The position numbers were made by a program, and so were the translations under genes. DNA of 64,000 bases from Antedon mediterranea. Taxonomy: Eukaryota; Echinodermata; Crinoidea; Comatulida; Antedonidae. This document shows, piece by piece, positions 20,830 through 32,724 of this stretch. Position 1 is the first letter of the stretch, and each line of letters opens with the position of its first letter. Location: contig NC_092678.1 in NCBI RefSeq assembly GCF_964355755.1, forward strand, positions 1,511,922 to 1,575,921, read 5' to 3'. Below the pieces are notes generated by a model. The model saw only the letters and a list, made by a program, of their open reading frames with translations, ran no database searches and was not told where the DNA came from.

Positions 20830-22480
20830 TATTTTTATGAATTAAAAATTCTCTAAGTTTTGTTTTTGTACCTATTTTTATTCAGTATTTAACAGAATTC
20901 AGGAGGGATAACTAATTGTCAATTGTACAGTGTCAGTAGTAATTTATCTTTACTAATAATAATATGCTATGAGCTTAATACATTGATCAGATTTTACATA
21001 ATTATAATGCAGTATTTTGCACTATGAAATCTATAAATATTCACAAACAAATATACTCTCCCAAAATTCATACAATTTTTTTTTTATGTCCAGTAAAATC
21101 GTCGATTCTGATAACATGTCACATGCTTATATAAGTTTCCTCTTACATGTTTTCACTGACCGAGAGAGAGCCTGAGGATTCCCCTTTTTAAAAAAAATGT
21201 CTCTCGTCTAAGTGGCCAATGAATAAGATACTGGTAACTTTAGAACATATAGATATTCGAGTTAAATGATAAGAAGCAATTTTGCCAGGTAAAATTTTTG
21301 TGTGCTTTATTATTATTATACAGTCCCAATTATTCATTAAAAGTATCATGATGCATTAAAATACAGATATAGCCCCCTCTATAGTTCACTACTTTTTTCT
21401 TACACCTGGGAATTTTATAGTCTCAACCAGAATATAGTATTTGAAAAGACTCTAGATGTTTTCCAAACCTACCCAAATTATTTATATCATGATTACAGAC
21501 TTATTTAAATCATTTTATAACTTGTACAATTTATTATAAGTTATAATAAACATTTTTTTTGTGAATTTGCATATTTCGAATTTATTCATACAGCAAATCT
21601 AAATATTCACAAAAATGTACTTTTTAATGTCAATTTATGCCTCATTTTTTAGAAAAAGACATTCACTATACAGTACTAAAAAATGTGTAATGTGTAATTT
21701 GGGATGGATGTGTACATATTCCATACCAAATTTATGCTTTTTTAATAAATAGTTTTCACTAAATTAGCACCATTAGCAGTAACCCTAATACGGTAAAATA
21801 TTTTTTTTTTGTTTGAAGAAAAGAAGTGAAATATTTAAACAAGAAAATAATAAGCATTATTTCAATTTACTTCTATTTTCTTTAGGAAGTCTATCTTCCG
21901 ATTTCCATCGGCATCTTTTCCCTCAAGCAATGCAGAGTGCGTTGATTAATGCAAAGGTTTCTTTTCCCCGTCGGGGCACGTTACGTTATCTTCTTGGACA
22001 GGTTAATGATAGAGTATTGATCCCGCGAGATGTTTTGACCTATAACTCACCTCAGCGCATATTAGCACTTTAATATTGTATTTCGTAGTTAAGTTTGCAT
22101 AGACAACAGGGTTGTGTTAAGGTTGTTTTATGTTCTAGTCAGATAAGACGTACATTATGTTAATTGCCTGTCAGTTCAGCGTGCGCTTTAACTACTAATT
22201 CAGCTTAAAAAAACATAATTTTTACATTACATACATAAAGAAGTGTGAAAGTCATGTAAAATCCGTATAATGTGTTTTTTCCTTTTTTGTATTATGTTTG
22301 TATTATCATACAGTATAATAATTGATTTTATTAATAATAATATTAATAATATTAGTAGACAAATAATATGTTTATGTGTTGAATGGTGAAAATATTTTAT
22401 GAGTTAAAAAATCATCTTTTCTATTAACAAGAGGGAGTCAAGTTGAAAAATAATAAAAAATAATGAACTAAAAAATATAA
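20830..22480. other. No recognised gene; one unassigned open frame
   Basis: AT-rich. The block 21883-22073 stands out as more GC-rich and is open after an acceptor-like TTTCTTTAG (GSLSSDFHRHLFPQAM..., ...YLLGQVNDRVLIPRDV, stop at 22071-22073). I do not recognise it. A palindromic CCCCGTCGGGG lies inside. It could be a terminal exon, a repeat fragment or chance. Confidence 0.25.
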
Positions 22481-22684
22481 ATTCTAGCCCAGGGTGGGCT
22501 TATATTCAAGTTGGCATATATATCCCAGAATGCCTGATAGGTAGGGTTGGTTCAACCAGCTGCTCGTGTCAGTACGGTAAATACGTTTTTTTGCGAAACA
22601 TAATCCAAAACCCTGTAGCTCTGTCGTGAAAATAATTATTAGCGTCTGTTTTATGAGAAGTTTCATTTTAAAACTTGAACATAA

Positions 22685-22744
22685 ATGTTTCGTTTTTGCA
22701 AAGAAATGTTGGAAATTTCGGAAGCAGCCACATACTGTACAAAT
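22685..22744 (+). CDS. Candidate short first exon, unknown gene
   Basis: An ATG opens 20 codons (MFRFCKEMLEISEAATYCTN) that run straight into a strong donor AAT|GTAAGT. About 170 bp upstream is CCCAGAATGC, which resembles a ZNF143/Staf-type promoter word. No downstream exon is identified, so this is only a suggestion. Confidence 0.15.
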
Positions 22745-23756
22745 GTAAGTAAATTAATTTATTTAAAAATTAGCTCCCGATGTAACGTCGTTTAAACAAA
22801 TTTTTGTCTTATATAAGACTTTATAATGAAATTACTGATTTTACTGATGAGTTTGTTTGTTTATTTATTGTTACGAGTGTTTGTATATACGGGAACATTC
22901 CCACGGACGTAGTTTTATGTTGCGTTGAATAGCGAGAACACAATTTGCGCAATTTTATTAGTATTTTTGCACCTCTCCTCTCAGTGAAATTTAAATGTTA
23001 TTAATATTAAGCATGATATATGTAACGAATTACAAACATTTGTTATAAAGTGAACTATTTTTTTAAACCATAAAATGAAATTTTTCCACATATTAGATAT
23101 TGTTAATATAAAAAGTAAACATACATCCCATCCCAATGAGATATGACTTTAATACTAAAAAAAGAAAGGTTTCAAATTGACTACTAATAGCTAATACTTC
23201 AGTATGTATAGAATTTCAAATTTGACAAACCATCGTGATTAGATGTGCCAAACCCGTCTAGCACTTTATCCCAAGGGTTTGGGTTCGACTCTTTTCATGA
23301 CAAACAAAACACTTCACTCTCAACAACTTTTATGCGTTGTTTATGTAGAGCATCTTGTGTGCATTTTTTTATACTATGAACACAATTTTTACCTGCAGTA
23401 TTTAAGACTAAGTTAAAAAATTTAGCTTCAAAGTCAATTCTTGAAAATATTATTTATTAATGTTGTATTTCTATAATCAAGGTTTTGGTTTTCAATTTAA
23501 AATATTTATTTCATCTTATTTGGTTATATACCATCCAATTTAACCTCTCCCTTTATATTGATTTTTATGCATAATGGATGGACCATGCTTAAAACCAAAT
23601 ATATTCATCTGTGGGTGGGGTTTGTGGGGTGGTAATAAGTCGTTTTCAAATTAAAAAAGAACCCCTTCTTGGGATGGTCAGTACAGTGTTATTATAGTGT
23701 ATAATAATATTCATTAATCCCCAAAAAAGTTTGATAATTAATTTGAATCTAGGTTT

Positions 23757-23801
23757 TATGGATTATAAAAAAACGAGTTACTCGTTTTTTTATAATCCAT
23801 A
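23757..23801. repeat. Perfect 45-bp palindrome
   Basis: Two 22-bp arms, TATGGATTATAAAAAAACGA then GT and its exact complement, flank a single T. Such a perfect hairpin in AT-rich DNA could be a fold-back remnant or a recent templated inversion. Confidence 0.95.
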
Positions 23802-23819
23802 GTCATAAACTGATTAGAT

Positions 23820-24110
23820 AGCGCCGGGAAATGACCTACAAACAGTGTTTGCTCAGCCCATAGGCAATATGACCCAGTTTTCATTGTGATCCCTAGGTTG
23901 CTACTCGGCTAAAGCTCTGACGTCATTCGCAGGCAGATCAACGCACACATGCTGGCCGCGCTTGATTCGGTAGCCACAACTGAAACCCTTCATTCCATTT
24001 GTTCTTCCCGTCATCCAATTAAACGTACCAAACTTTCAATTTCGCTTCTCTATCTCAGGTCGACTAACAACCACTTTGTTGTTTTGAAAATTTGTAGGTA
24101 ATTGTTTAAT
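23820..24110 (+). promoter_or_regulatory. Candidate promoter or non-coding first exon
   Basis: CpG-richer than its surroundings. It contains a full CRE palindrome (CTGACGTCATT) near 23928 and ends with a donor-like TTTGTAG|GTAATTG near 24096. If it is a first exon, its gene would have to extend through a large intron to the right, because no coding exon is recognised before 64 kb. Confidence 0.25.
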
Positions 24111-25249
24111 TCTTTTGAACAGTTTTGTGGTTCAGCTGTATGTTGTGATAAATGCCGTTGCTAGGCTTTATACGCAAAACATCCTTTGCCGTCATTATGA
24201 GTATTACATTAATCCTGGTTAATCTTGTAATTAGTCTTTTCACTTGACATACTTTAGCCAATTATTGACCGACCATACTTATCTTTGACCGTAAAGTCTG
24301 GTGTCATATTCATGATTGATTTTTGTTTCAATATTGCATACATTTTTTGTGTGATTGTTATAAAATAGGGCGTTCAAAAGTAAAGTCTGTGTAGCCAGGA
24401 AATTTGCTTTCTAAATAGATAGATAGTTATTCCAAAAGGTTGTCATGAACTAAAGCCTCTTTACTAGCACTGCAGTGCTGGTCTCCGGTTTGAAAGAGCA
24501 CTTGAGGGGGAAAATGTGTTCATTTGAACCCTAATAAACTCCCTGGCTGTGGCTGAGGACATGAAGTTGTGAGTCATGTCCTTAATATTTAGGCTGTATA
24601 ATTACTTAATAACCAAGATATTGATTGCCCTAGACTCAAGATGGCTAAAAGAATTGAATTTTGTGTATGATGTGATTCAAGTAAAGCCCATTGTGAAAAA
24701 TGTTTTTTCTTGTGCGTTTTCTCCTGTGCAAGGATCGCGCATTGTTCACAGCCAAAATTCAGTGCATGTTTTTTTCATGTATGAATGTTGTTAACCTCAT
24801 TTCCTATCCTTCATAACATCTTATTAGATCATGCTTGATCTTTCTCCTGAAGTTCAAAATGGTAATGCTCTAATTAGCTACAACATTATGGAGTTAGACT
24901 TGAGGCAGTAGCTAAGTGGTTTCCGTATTTCTTTGATGTACATAATGCCTCTACCTGATACTAATTTGCAAACGAAGTAAAATGAAATTTTATCTCATGT
25001 TGAATGTTGCCCCAACCATTTCAATTCAAAGAACATTTATTCACGTCCAAAAGACAAAAGAAACCATGGGTCCAGCTGCTTTAATTCAAGATGCATCATA
25101 CAAGGTCACTTTTTCACGCTCTATTACAAATTAAACAAAAAATCATTAAAAATCTGGTGTTGAATGAATGCAGTCCAAATTACAACAGTACACAGTATTA
25201 ATATTATAGTATAATATCTGGTCTTTAATATAAGAGATGCAATAGTCTT

Positions 25250-25345
25250 TCTTGGCCTAGGTTACCTGGATAAACCAACAAATAGCCCTTACTCCTTGAG
25301 GAGCGAGATATAACTCGAAAAGTAGAAATTTTCATTGAACACCTC
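25250..25345. mobile_element. Solo fragment of the TTACCTGGATAAACC element family
   Basis: GTTACCTGGATAAACC(A)ACA and AATAGCCCTTACTCC match the terminal repeat of the element at 44038-44589. The following GAGATATAACTCGAAAAGTA is shared with the copy at 49750. Confidence 0.7.
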
Positions 25346-26058
25346 TTTCCACGAATGGTATAGTCCATGAACTATGCTTTTAGTGTAAAAAATGTTAGGT
25401 TGTAAAAAATCAAAATTAAATAAAATTAAATCAACAAAATTATTCTACTGCAGTTCTATATTTTTTACTCCAATAATAATAATAATTTTATAATTTATTT
25501 GCTGCAGGAGAATACTTTTGACACGTATAAATTAATCTTCTTCTTTTTTTTTTTGCACTAGAAATAGCCAGGTTATTTTTAGATACTGTATAAAGATTTT
25601 ATTACATTTAGCAGTGTTTGATTCTGTTTATAAATCTTTATTTATAAGAATTAAAAATAAAAATGTGTTATGGCAGGCAAGTCATTTATTACATCCTATC
25701 GCTAACTACACTAAGTCTTTGATTCACATTCCCTAGAATTTAAACTGACAACCTTTGCTATTACCGTCTTCAACACCTTTTAAGAGACTTAAAATCTATT
25801 TAAAATATGATAATATTTGTATAATTTGCCAGTGATTCGACATGAGTAATGCACTGATCTTGACACAGTTGCAAAGAAAGGTTCAAAAGACGGCGTTAAT
25901 TGTTGACAGTTTGTCATTTTTAGGTCACACATCAATTTCTACACCTTAAGACGTTTCCTAATGTTTCTTACAGTGTATGATTTTTGACAGTTTCAGTAAT
26001 AAAATTCAATAGTTAAATTATATTAATGATTTTGCTTATTATTTGAATTTCATTTTCA

Positions 26059-26153
26059 CATCATGTCTATATGGGAGCATATCACTACCATATTTGGGCA
26101 CATCACACTTTTTTGTCGAAGTGGTTTGAAGGTGTCGACATACTGTAGCTTTA
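26059..26153. mobile_element. CTCTGTCTACAC-family MITE, partial copy F
   Basis: It has ATCATGTCTATATGGGAGCA, TATCACTACCATATTTGGGC and ACATCACACTTTTTTGTC, with a diverged right end GTCGACATACTGTAGCTTTA. Confidence 0.75.
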
Positions 26154-26699
26154 AAAATAATAATAATTGAAAGCAGTTTTTATTTTAATCGTTTACTTCC
26201 GCTACGGTAAAAAAAAAATAATACATTAGTACAAACTAGTGTTCTATGACCTGATTATAATGCGATTTAAATTCTGTTCCATCCCATACTTCCACAATAT
26301 ATTCCCAATACGCTGATGAGAATTACGATAAAAACAATTAGTAAAGGCGAGAGCGACTTGTACGTTGCTCTTTACTAGATCCTGATCACCTATTAAATGA
26401 ATTTTTAAATGCTGTCCCAATCCCTAAAGTGTGATGATAATTAGGATAAAAAATGAGCAATTTTATTTCACTTTTCGATATTGCTATCTAAATTTGTTAC
26501 CAGGTACGCGTACCACTACTGATCATCTGGGACAGCAGACTCAACTAATTAATAAGATAACAGGTCAATTTTCTTAATAGTTTTTTGATGTCAAGTAAAA
26601 ATGACTTGGCATATTGCTTGTATACACACTTTATATAGGCTTATGTAATAAGCATATAATCATCATTCCATCTACATACTGTATCATTATCAATATCAG

Positions 26700-26835
26700 G
26701 TTGTGTTCATCCATAGTTAGGTGAAGCCCTTCTCCAACAATTTCCATTCTCTAATGTCATGCCAGTCATGCCCAGGTTGCCATGTATTTGGTGTTCTGTC
26801 CATCTACCTATTATCATCACTTCCCCAACAATTTC
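26700..26835 (-). mobile_element. LINE 3'-end fragment, degenerate
   Basis: On the - strand the frame DIREWKLLEKGF resembles the extreme C-terminus of non-LTR reverse-transcriptase proteins. A second degenerate GGAAATTGTTGG copy at about 26823-26840 indicates duplication of this end. Confidence 0.4.
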
Positions 26836-26839
26836 CAGT

Positions 26840-26905
26840 CTATTTCGTGCCTAGCTTACCTGGATAAACCGACAATAGCCTTTCTCCTTAAGTTGGAGCT
26901 TTCCC
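26840..26905. mobile_element. Solo fragment of the TTACCTGGATAAACC element family
   Basis: TCTATTTCGTGCCTAGCTTA, then CCTGGATAAACCGACAATAG. It sits between two LINE-end fragments, as if inserted into them. Confidence 0.75.
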
Positions 26906-26919
26906 ACAAACAACCATCT

Positions 26920-27040
26920 CTCCATCTATAGGTAATCCCTTCTCTAGCAACTTCCATTTTCTTCTGTCATGTGATTTGGTGATCTTATCTTGCCATCTTT
27001 TCTTTTGCCTTCCTCATCCTTTATCTTTTCTTGAACATCT
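26920..27040 (-). mobile_element. LINE 3'-end fragment, degenerate
   Basis: On the - strand GRQKKRWQDKITKSHDRRKW and KLLEKG follow the usual G-R-P-x-x-R-W pattern near the end of non-LTR retrotransposon ORF2 proteins. It is too short to assign to a clade. Confidence 0.55.
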
Positions 27041-27540
27041 TCTGTTTATTTCTTTAAATATTGATTTTTCAGTAAAGGAAAAAAAAAGAGTATGAACTTT
27101 AAAGATATTTAAGTCATAACTAGGTAAATTTCTTGTTCTGAAGCTTTTTGATTACTTTCAATTTCCAAAATGAATAAATCAATAATTGTTGAATATTAAA
27201 CAAGAAATATTTCTTACAAAAAACGCTGCTCGCTTATTGACGTAACAGTTTTAAAGATATATTGTCCCTCTGAAAAATATTTTTTACTTCAAATTTGTTT
27301 TTGAATGTGTCATTTTATTGTCACATAAGTTATTTTACCTGAAAAAATGTAATTAAAAGCAAAAAATACTTCAATTGTCTGTCAGACAATGTGGTTTTTG
27401 AGTTATAATAATTAAACGTTTCTTTTCTCTTTTTATAATGTGAATTTTGTTACAGAAGTGAATAACTTTGATATGAAACAGACTCAATTTAGTTTAATTT
27501 ATTGCTAAGGTCAAGTCTGGGGGTCACTTCATCACACCTA

Positions 27541-28408
27541 AGGGTATGTTCAGACTCACGGAGTTACGGTGGAGTTATGTACGCGGCGTACATATTTTTG
27601 TGTCTCAACCATGCCGCGGATTAGCGTTAGGGAGCTGTTACTCCGCGCCAGTGGCGTTAATAACTCCAGCGGGAGAGGGTAGATTTCATAAGGCTAATCC
27701 ATTAATGCATCAGTGATTTCAACCTCTGGTCAACGTCAGCCAATGAAAAGACACGACCGCAATTAGCAGCAGTCTATTCGCGAGGTTTTTTTTTAATAGC
27801 AAAACAATATAGCCTATTCCTCGAGCTAGCCTAGATCAACAGCAACATTCTAATTAAAATGAAACGTGTTACATGGAAAAGTACAGAAGTGGCTGATTTG
27901 ATTTCATTATGGGGCAGCCCTGAATTTATAGACAAGATAGAAATTAGAAATTGGAAAGCTAGCGCCGGCAACAAGATGGCTGTTTTTAAAGAAATTGCAT
28001 CTAAACTGCAAAATTCTTTCTGACGAAGTTGGCGTCGGCGACATGATTTCACAAAATTAATTAAAATCATACAAATAATGGCAAAGTCATTGTCCGTGTA
28101 ATAATTATGTTCGAAATTACTATCTTCTGTAAGGGTTTGCAAAAAAATCGGCAAAAAAACCATTACATTTGAAGGTAACATTGTATTATATTGCTAGGCC
28201 TAGCTAGTGTTGTAAACTTTCGCGCACGTGTCACTCTCAGCTCTGTTGTTGTTATTGTGTGTATGTATCCCATCGGCTGTTTCGGTATGACGGAACTTCC
28301 GCTTTAAACGCAAGACGTTTGGAATGCTAATCGTTGTGTCTGAACACCTTGACTTTTAACGCCTGCGTAGATAACTCCACCGTAACTCCGTGAGTCTGAA
28401 CATACCCT
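27541..28408 (+). mobile_element. MITE-like element, 868 bp, PIF/Harbinger-like, with Myb/SANT remnant
   Basis: Terminal inverted repeats start AGGGTATGTTCAGACTCACG and match exactly for about 38 bp at the right end. TA flanks both ends (27539-27540 and 28409-28410). No transposase is seen. Inside, a short frame resembles a Myb/SANT-like DNA-binding domain, the accessory protein type carried by PIF/Harbinger transposons. Strictly, Harbinger duplications are 3 bp (TWA), so the superfamily is an inference. Confidence 0.75.
27859..28023 (+). pseudogene. Truncated Myb/SANT-like DNA-binding protein fragment
   Basis: An ATG opens 54 codons that end at TGA. VTWKSTEVADLISLWGSPEF and NKMAVFKEIASKLQ follow the W-x-x-x-E-x-x-x-L-I-x-L-W ... 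K-x-x-x-x-x-I-A-x-x-L pattern of the Myb_DNA-bind_4/MADF type. The third helix region is lost to the stop, although RSWRRRHDF in the same frame lies beyond it. Probably non-functional. Confidence 0.5.
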
Positions 28409-28410
28409 TA

Positions 28411-30745
28411 GATACTTCAAGTGTGAAGTATCATATTACAAACAAAAACTTTCATGGACTGTTTTGATAATAATTCAATGATTATCTGACAGCGAAATAC
28501 AGTATTGTCATGGGACTCATAAATACCAGAAATGCAGCTGGTACCTATAAATTATAGTCGAGTTTCCATTTTAGCAAAAATGTCAAAGTGTAGTACTATA
28601 ACTGCTGCTTGATTTCATCTAATAAATGAGTCATCTTGTGTGACGTACAGTAGCGGGCTAGAGCAGCAGCGTGATTTTAAAAAAAAAGTTCCAGCAAAGT
28701 GGGTGGATTCATGAATATTCATGATGCTGATTTATGATGGGTTGCTTGAAATTGTCAGCTGTGAATATGGGTCATGGCTTTGTATAGCCTTCTGTTGGGT
28801 CAAGTTTATGTCTAATCCTGTTGGTCTATTAAATGCCCATTAGTTTGTGTAGTGTGCCCTGATTTGCAGTTATTTAAATCCCGCAATATCCCATGTATAT
28901 TAAGATCAGCCTTTAAACCATAGAAATATCCAGGATAGTACCTAGAAGGGTTTAGTTACTGGAGTGAAGTCCCATGAGGCAGTTTAGTAGACATTCTTCT
29001 GCAGCAGATCTGGTACCAGCTATATTGGTCACCCTTTCAACTCCATTCTATCAGAGAAGTAGTCAATTTTTAATACCAAAAATTCATTATTTGCAATAAA
29101 CATAGGACGACAGATATTTTAATGTCATGCATCAAAACTAGTTTGTTTTATAATACGCCAACTACTGTAGAGTTTTAAAATAAACTTTATTAACTTAATC
29201 CGCTGGATCAAACGGCAGGCAGTTTAATAGTCGCCAGCCTCTCGATGAGACATTTTAAAGAATTTGTACGAAAAACTTAATTAACAATTCAGTAAAACTT
29301 GTACAATGCAATAGAACTAGTACTGAATGACACATGATATGAAATTAACCAATCAAGTGGCAAGTCAACTTCATCACTGCTTACTTGATGCAATAAAAGG
29401 AAATAAATAAATAAATAAGTTATTAACATCAAAGTACAGTATGTTTGTAAACCACACAAAACAACAGAAGAGATCTTCAAAGTTAGTTTTTCTACCACTG
29501 TTTGACATATATCTTTTAGGAAATGCATTAACTTAAGTCTAGTCATAGGAAGACAGAAAGCCGTCTTAAATCTGATGTGATTAGTGAAATGTCTAAGGTT
29601 TGTAGAAGCGGAAAAGTACAGTAATTCACAATACCCTTGCTTTGATGGCGCTTTAAGTCGTCTTAAGACGCAGTGCGTTACTTTCGTTTGATACTACTTG
29701 TTGTACAATTTTAAAGAGAGAACAACCTAAAAAATTACGTATGCTAATATCATAGTAGGAAATTATCTTAATTTTAAATACGGCATGATGAAAAATGAAA
29801 AAATGTGAGTTTTTTTGTGAAAGTGAAAACATATTTAAAAGGTCAATAGCATTTGATGATTGCTCTCAGTAACTTTACTCCTTACATAAAAACTCACCAA
29901 AGAGGACAAGTACACAAGAGGACAATGCACACAATTTCTCATTTAAGATTTTAATTTGCAAAAAGCTATCGTGTGAAAACAAATTGTATACACTGTATAT
30001 GAAAAGTGCATTGCACCAGCATTTTTGAAGTAAATGACTTGTGAGAATTTATTTTATTAATATTGTGTTCTACCATGAATTAATTAATTCCAGAATATTT
30101 GACATTCTCAGTGTCTTGTCTTGTGTGGATCATGCTTTGGCCTAGACCTTGGACTGACTTTGAACTGTACAGTTAGCATACAGAATATTAAACATTGTTT
30201 AATCTATTTCTATATATTTAATGAAACATGGTTAGAGCTATTTTTGGCTCTTACTTGCTAATGAAATTGCTGTTTGATTTTGAATTATTAATGACAAATT
30301 TATGCTATTACGCACATCGAATGTCATAGTAACGTTATAGTTGATGAATGTGCTATGCACCCTAAAGACATTGCTCAGTTTACATTATGATAATGACCGG
30401 GTGATAAGGTCAATAGTGTATACATACATACACATATGGGATCCTCCTCTTCTACATCGTAGAACTGGAGTCAAAAACCTATTCAGCACCAAATAGCCTA
30501 CTAAGGTGTTCGTTAAGAATTTTCTTCGATTGTGTAATGGCTTTGGCTTGCCTGATTTCTATACTTAAAATATTAGAGATTTTAATCCACGGATCACGCG
30601 TCGATAGTACCGTCTTGTTGGAACAGCAAACAGTGAACTGTGGACAATGAACATCAAATCGATCATTTTTCAAAGCAAATTCCTTTAGAGATAGGTAAAG
30701 GTGGCAGGAGAAAATAAAAAATTAAGATTTGAAAGAACACAAGAG
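28411..30745. other. No gene or clear repeat recognised
   Basis: AT-rich sequence; open frames at 29289-29546 and 30479-30673 look like chance. A short GTCTTAAGAC palindrome near 29660 has no context. Confidence 0.5.
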
Positions 30746-30750
30746 ATTGA

Positions 30751-30798
30751 GTTTAGTAAAGGATGTAAAGAAAAGAAGGCTGACATGGTATGGTCATA
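30751..30798 (+). mobile_element. LINE C-terminal fragment, left part
   Basis: VKKRRLTWYGH (in frame around 30758-30796; the frame reads KDVKKRRLTWYGH) matches the R-L-x-W-x-G-H motif near the end of non-LTR reverse transcriptases. The frame is cut at 30798 by an inserted element and resumes at 31646. Confidence 0.6.
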
Positions 30799-31643
30799 CC
30801 GTATATTTCGGTGTATAAGTCGCACATGTGTATAAGACGCACCCCCTAACTGAGAGTAAAATATCGGTATTTTTTATATCGTCGATGTATAAGACGCACC
30901 TTATATTTCATCAAAACAATGTTTTTTTTAAATTGTAATCAATATTATTGTAATAATAATTTAATATATTTTGTTATATATAACGGCGTCCTTTATTTAG
31001 GTTTTTTCTTACCTAGGCTCGGCCGCGCCCAGCCTCAACAAGTTGTTTCTAACTTGTTATTCATGAGTCTCGCACCCGCAACATTGAGTGCATGACCCTG
31101 TGTGTAACACGCACGTGTGTGGGCTAGCCTCGCTCGATCATTTTCGAGAGGGCGCACGTTTTCACGGACAATCGTATTCGATTAGTATCTATGTATCCGA
31201 GAAGTGTTTACGCTAGGTCCATGCTATAATCAACTGGAGAATATACTAGTCGAATACCGTACAACATGTGGCCGCCAAGAAGGGCTTGCGCTGGGGGTAC
31301 GGCGGTCGGCGATCGTGCGTATAACTATAATAAATATTATTCCAATCGTAAACGTTTACAAATGAAATTTTATCGGAGCGCCTAAAACAGCTCCATAATA
31401 AACAAATCTTTTCATCATATTTAGTATAACATCATGCTAAAATGCCTTGAAAACTAGGCAGAAGCAGGTTGCCGTTACGTTAGTACACTGTAGCTAAGCC
31501 TAGGCTACTCAGGCCTAGCCAACGAGGTGACGATATGTACATTCTGTGTGGTGAGGCATTTATGTTCGGTGTATAAGACGCACCCTTAATTTAGAGGTCA
31601 AATTTGCGTGTCAAAAGTGCGACTTATACACCGAAATATACGG
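30799..31643. mobile_element. 845-bp TIR element inserted in a LINE fragment
   Basis: The ends are CCGTATATTTCGGTGTATAA and its exact complement, extending to at least 28 bp, flanked by TA on both sides. GTATAAGACGCACC recurs three times close to the ends (about 30831, 30886 and 31570), as subterminal repeats often do. The interior is GC-richer, with no recognised transposase. A TA duplication fits the Tc1/mariner/pogo group. Confidence 0.85.
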
Positions 31644-31645
31644 TA

Positions 31646-31750
31646 TACTCCGAATAAAAGAAAATACACCTGCTAAGATCAGAGAGGCTCAGTGAAAGAC
31701 CAAAAGAAAGACCGAAAACAACATGGATGGCAAACATCAAAAAGGCAACA
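31646..31750 (+). mobile_element. LINE C-terminal fragment, right part
   Basis: SERPKERPKTTWMANIKKAT is the G-R-P-x-x-x-W segment that follows the W-x-G-H motif in many LINE ORF2 proteins, in the same orientation as 30751-30798. Confidence 0.6.
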
Positions 31751-32460
31751 GAACTTTTCACATGCGGACTGTCCTATACACATTCTTGCTCAAAAACTTT
31801 CAGTTTGGTGTTACACAAATGATACGCGCAATGTCCCCGGCAATGTCTAACAACGATTAGCGTTTAAGATGTGATATGATAATATTTCATTATTACTTTA
31901 TATATTGATAAATTTATAATAATGCACTGTTCTTTAACGTGTGCTCAAAAGTATTTTGATGCCTATACACACCCCGCACTAAATATAAACCTCAACCACT
32001 CTGGTAATCTGGTTTTCTGAATGTGCATATAGGCTTTCTTTCGTATTATGTTTTATCTAATTTGTACTCAATTGTATTACCAATTATCAGTTATAGCTAC
32101 TATCTGCAATTAATTGATAGATTAAGTGAGACCTCTACTGTTTCAAACTTCATACAACCAGCATAATCGACATGTACAGATAACTATTTAAATTCAAATT
32201 GACAAATGGATATTCCTATGTATGATATATGAAGTGGTATTGTTTACTGATTGAGTTACCACGGTAAACTATTATGAATAAATAAGTAAATATTTTTTGT
32301 TATGCAGTTTAGACATCCTTACAGTAATTATGTCAAATTGTCCTCCACATTATTAAGGGTACCAGGAAATTCCTTTCTGTTTGAATTTACCACCAACGCA
32401 ATTATTAGTATTATTTTTAACTTCTGTACCGTCAGAAATGTACAGTAGATTGATTTAAAA
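31750..32460. other. No gene or clear repeat recognised
   Basis: AT-rich sequence; nothing supportable. Confidence 0.5.
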
Positions 32461-32461
32461 A

Positions 32462-32720
32462 GATGTGACCTAGCGGTTAAGACGGAGTGACGTGAACTAT
32501 AGCCATAAAGGCGCAACAGGTTCAGCTTTTATTTATTTTATTTCATACGCATCCAACAGCGAGTAACTCGCCAATTACAAGATGGCTAAACTATTTTATC
32601 ATTGATTGCAAACTTAGTCTCATTTGAGTTTTAGGGAGTGGAGTTGAAAGAGTCGTGAGTTACAACACTGGCAGTAGGTTAGGATTGATACCCGGACCTT
32701 GGGATTGGAAGGCAAACATC
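32462..32720. mobile_element. tRNA-like SINE fragments
   Basis: GTGACCTAGCGGTTAAGACG resembles an A box and CAGGTTCAGCTT a B box, on the + strand. Near 32690-32740 a second pair reads on the - strand (GGTATCAATCC). Neither folds as an intact tRNA gene by eye. Confidence 0.35.
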
Positions 32721-32724
32721 AAGC

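Larger units (their letters stand above)
24110..26690. other. No gene recognised; scattered repeat fragments
   Basis: AT-rich. Includes a solo terminal-repeat fragment (25250-25345) and a partial MITE (26059-26153). Confidence 0.5.
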
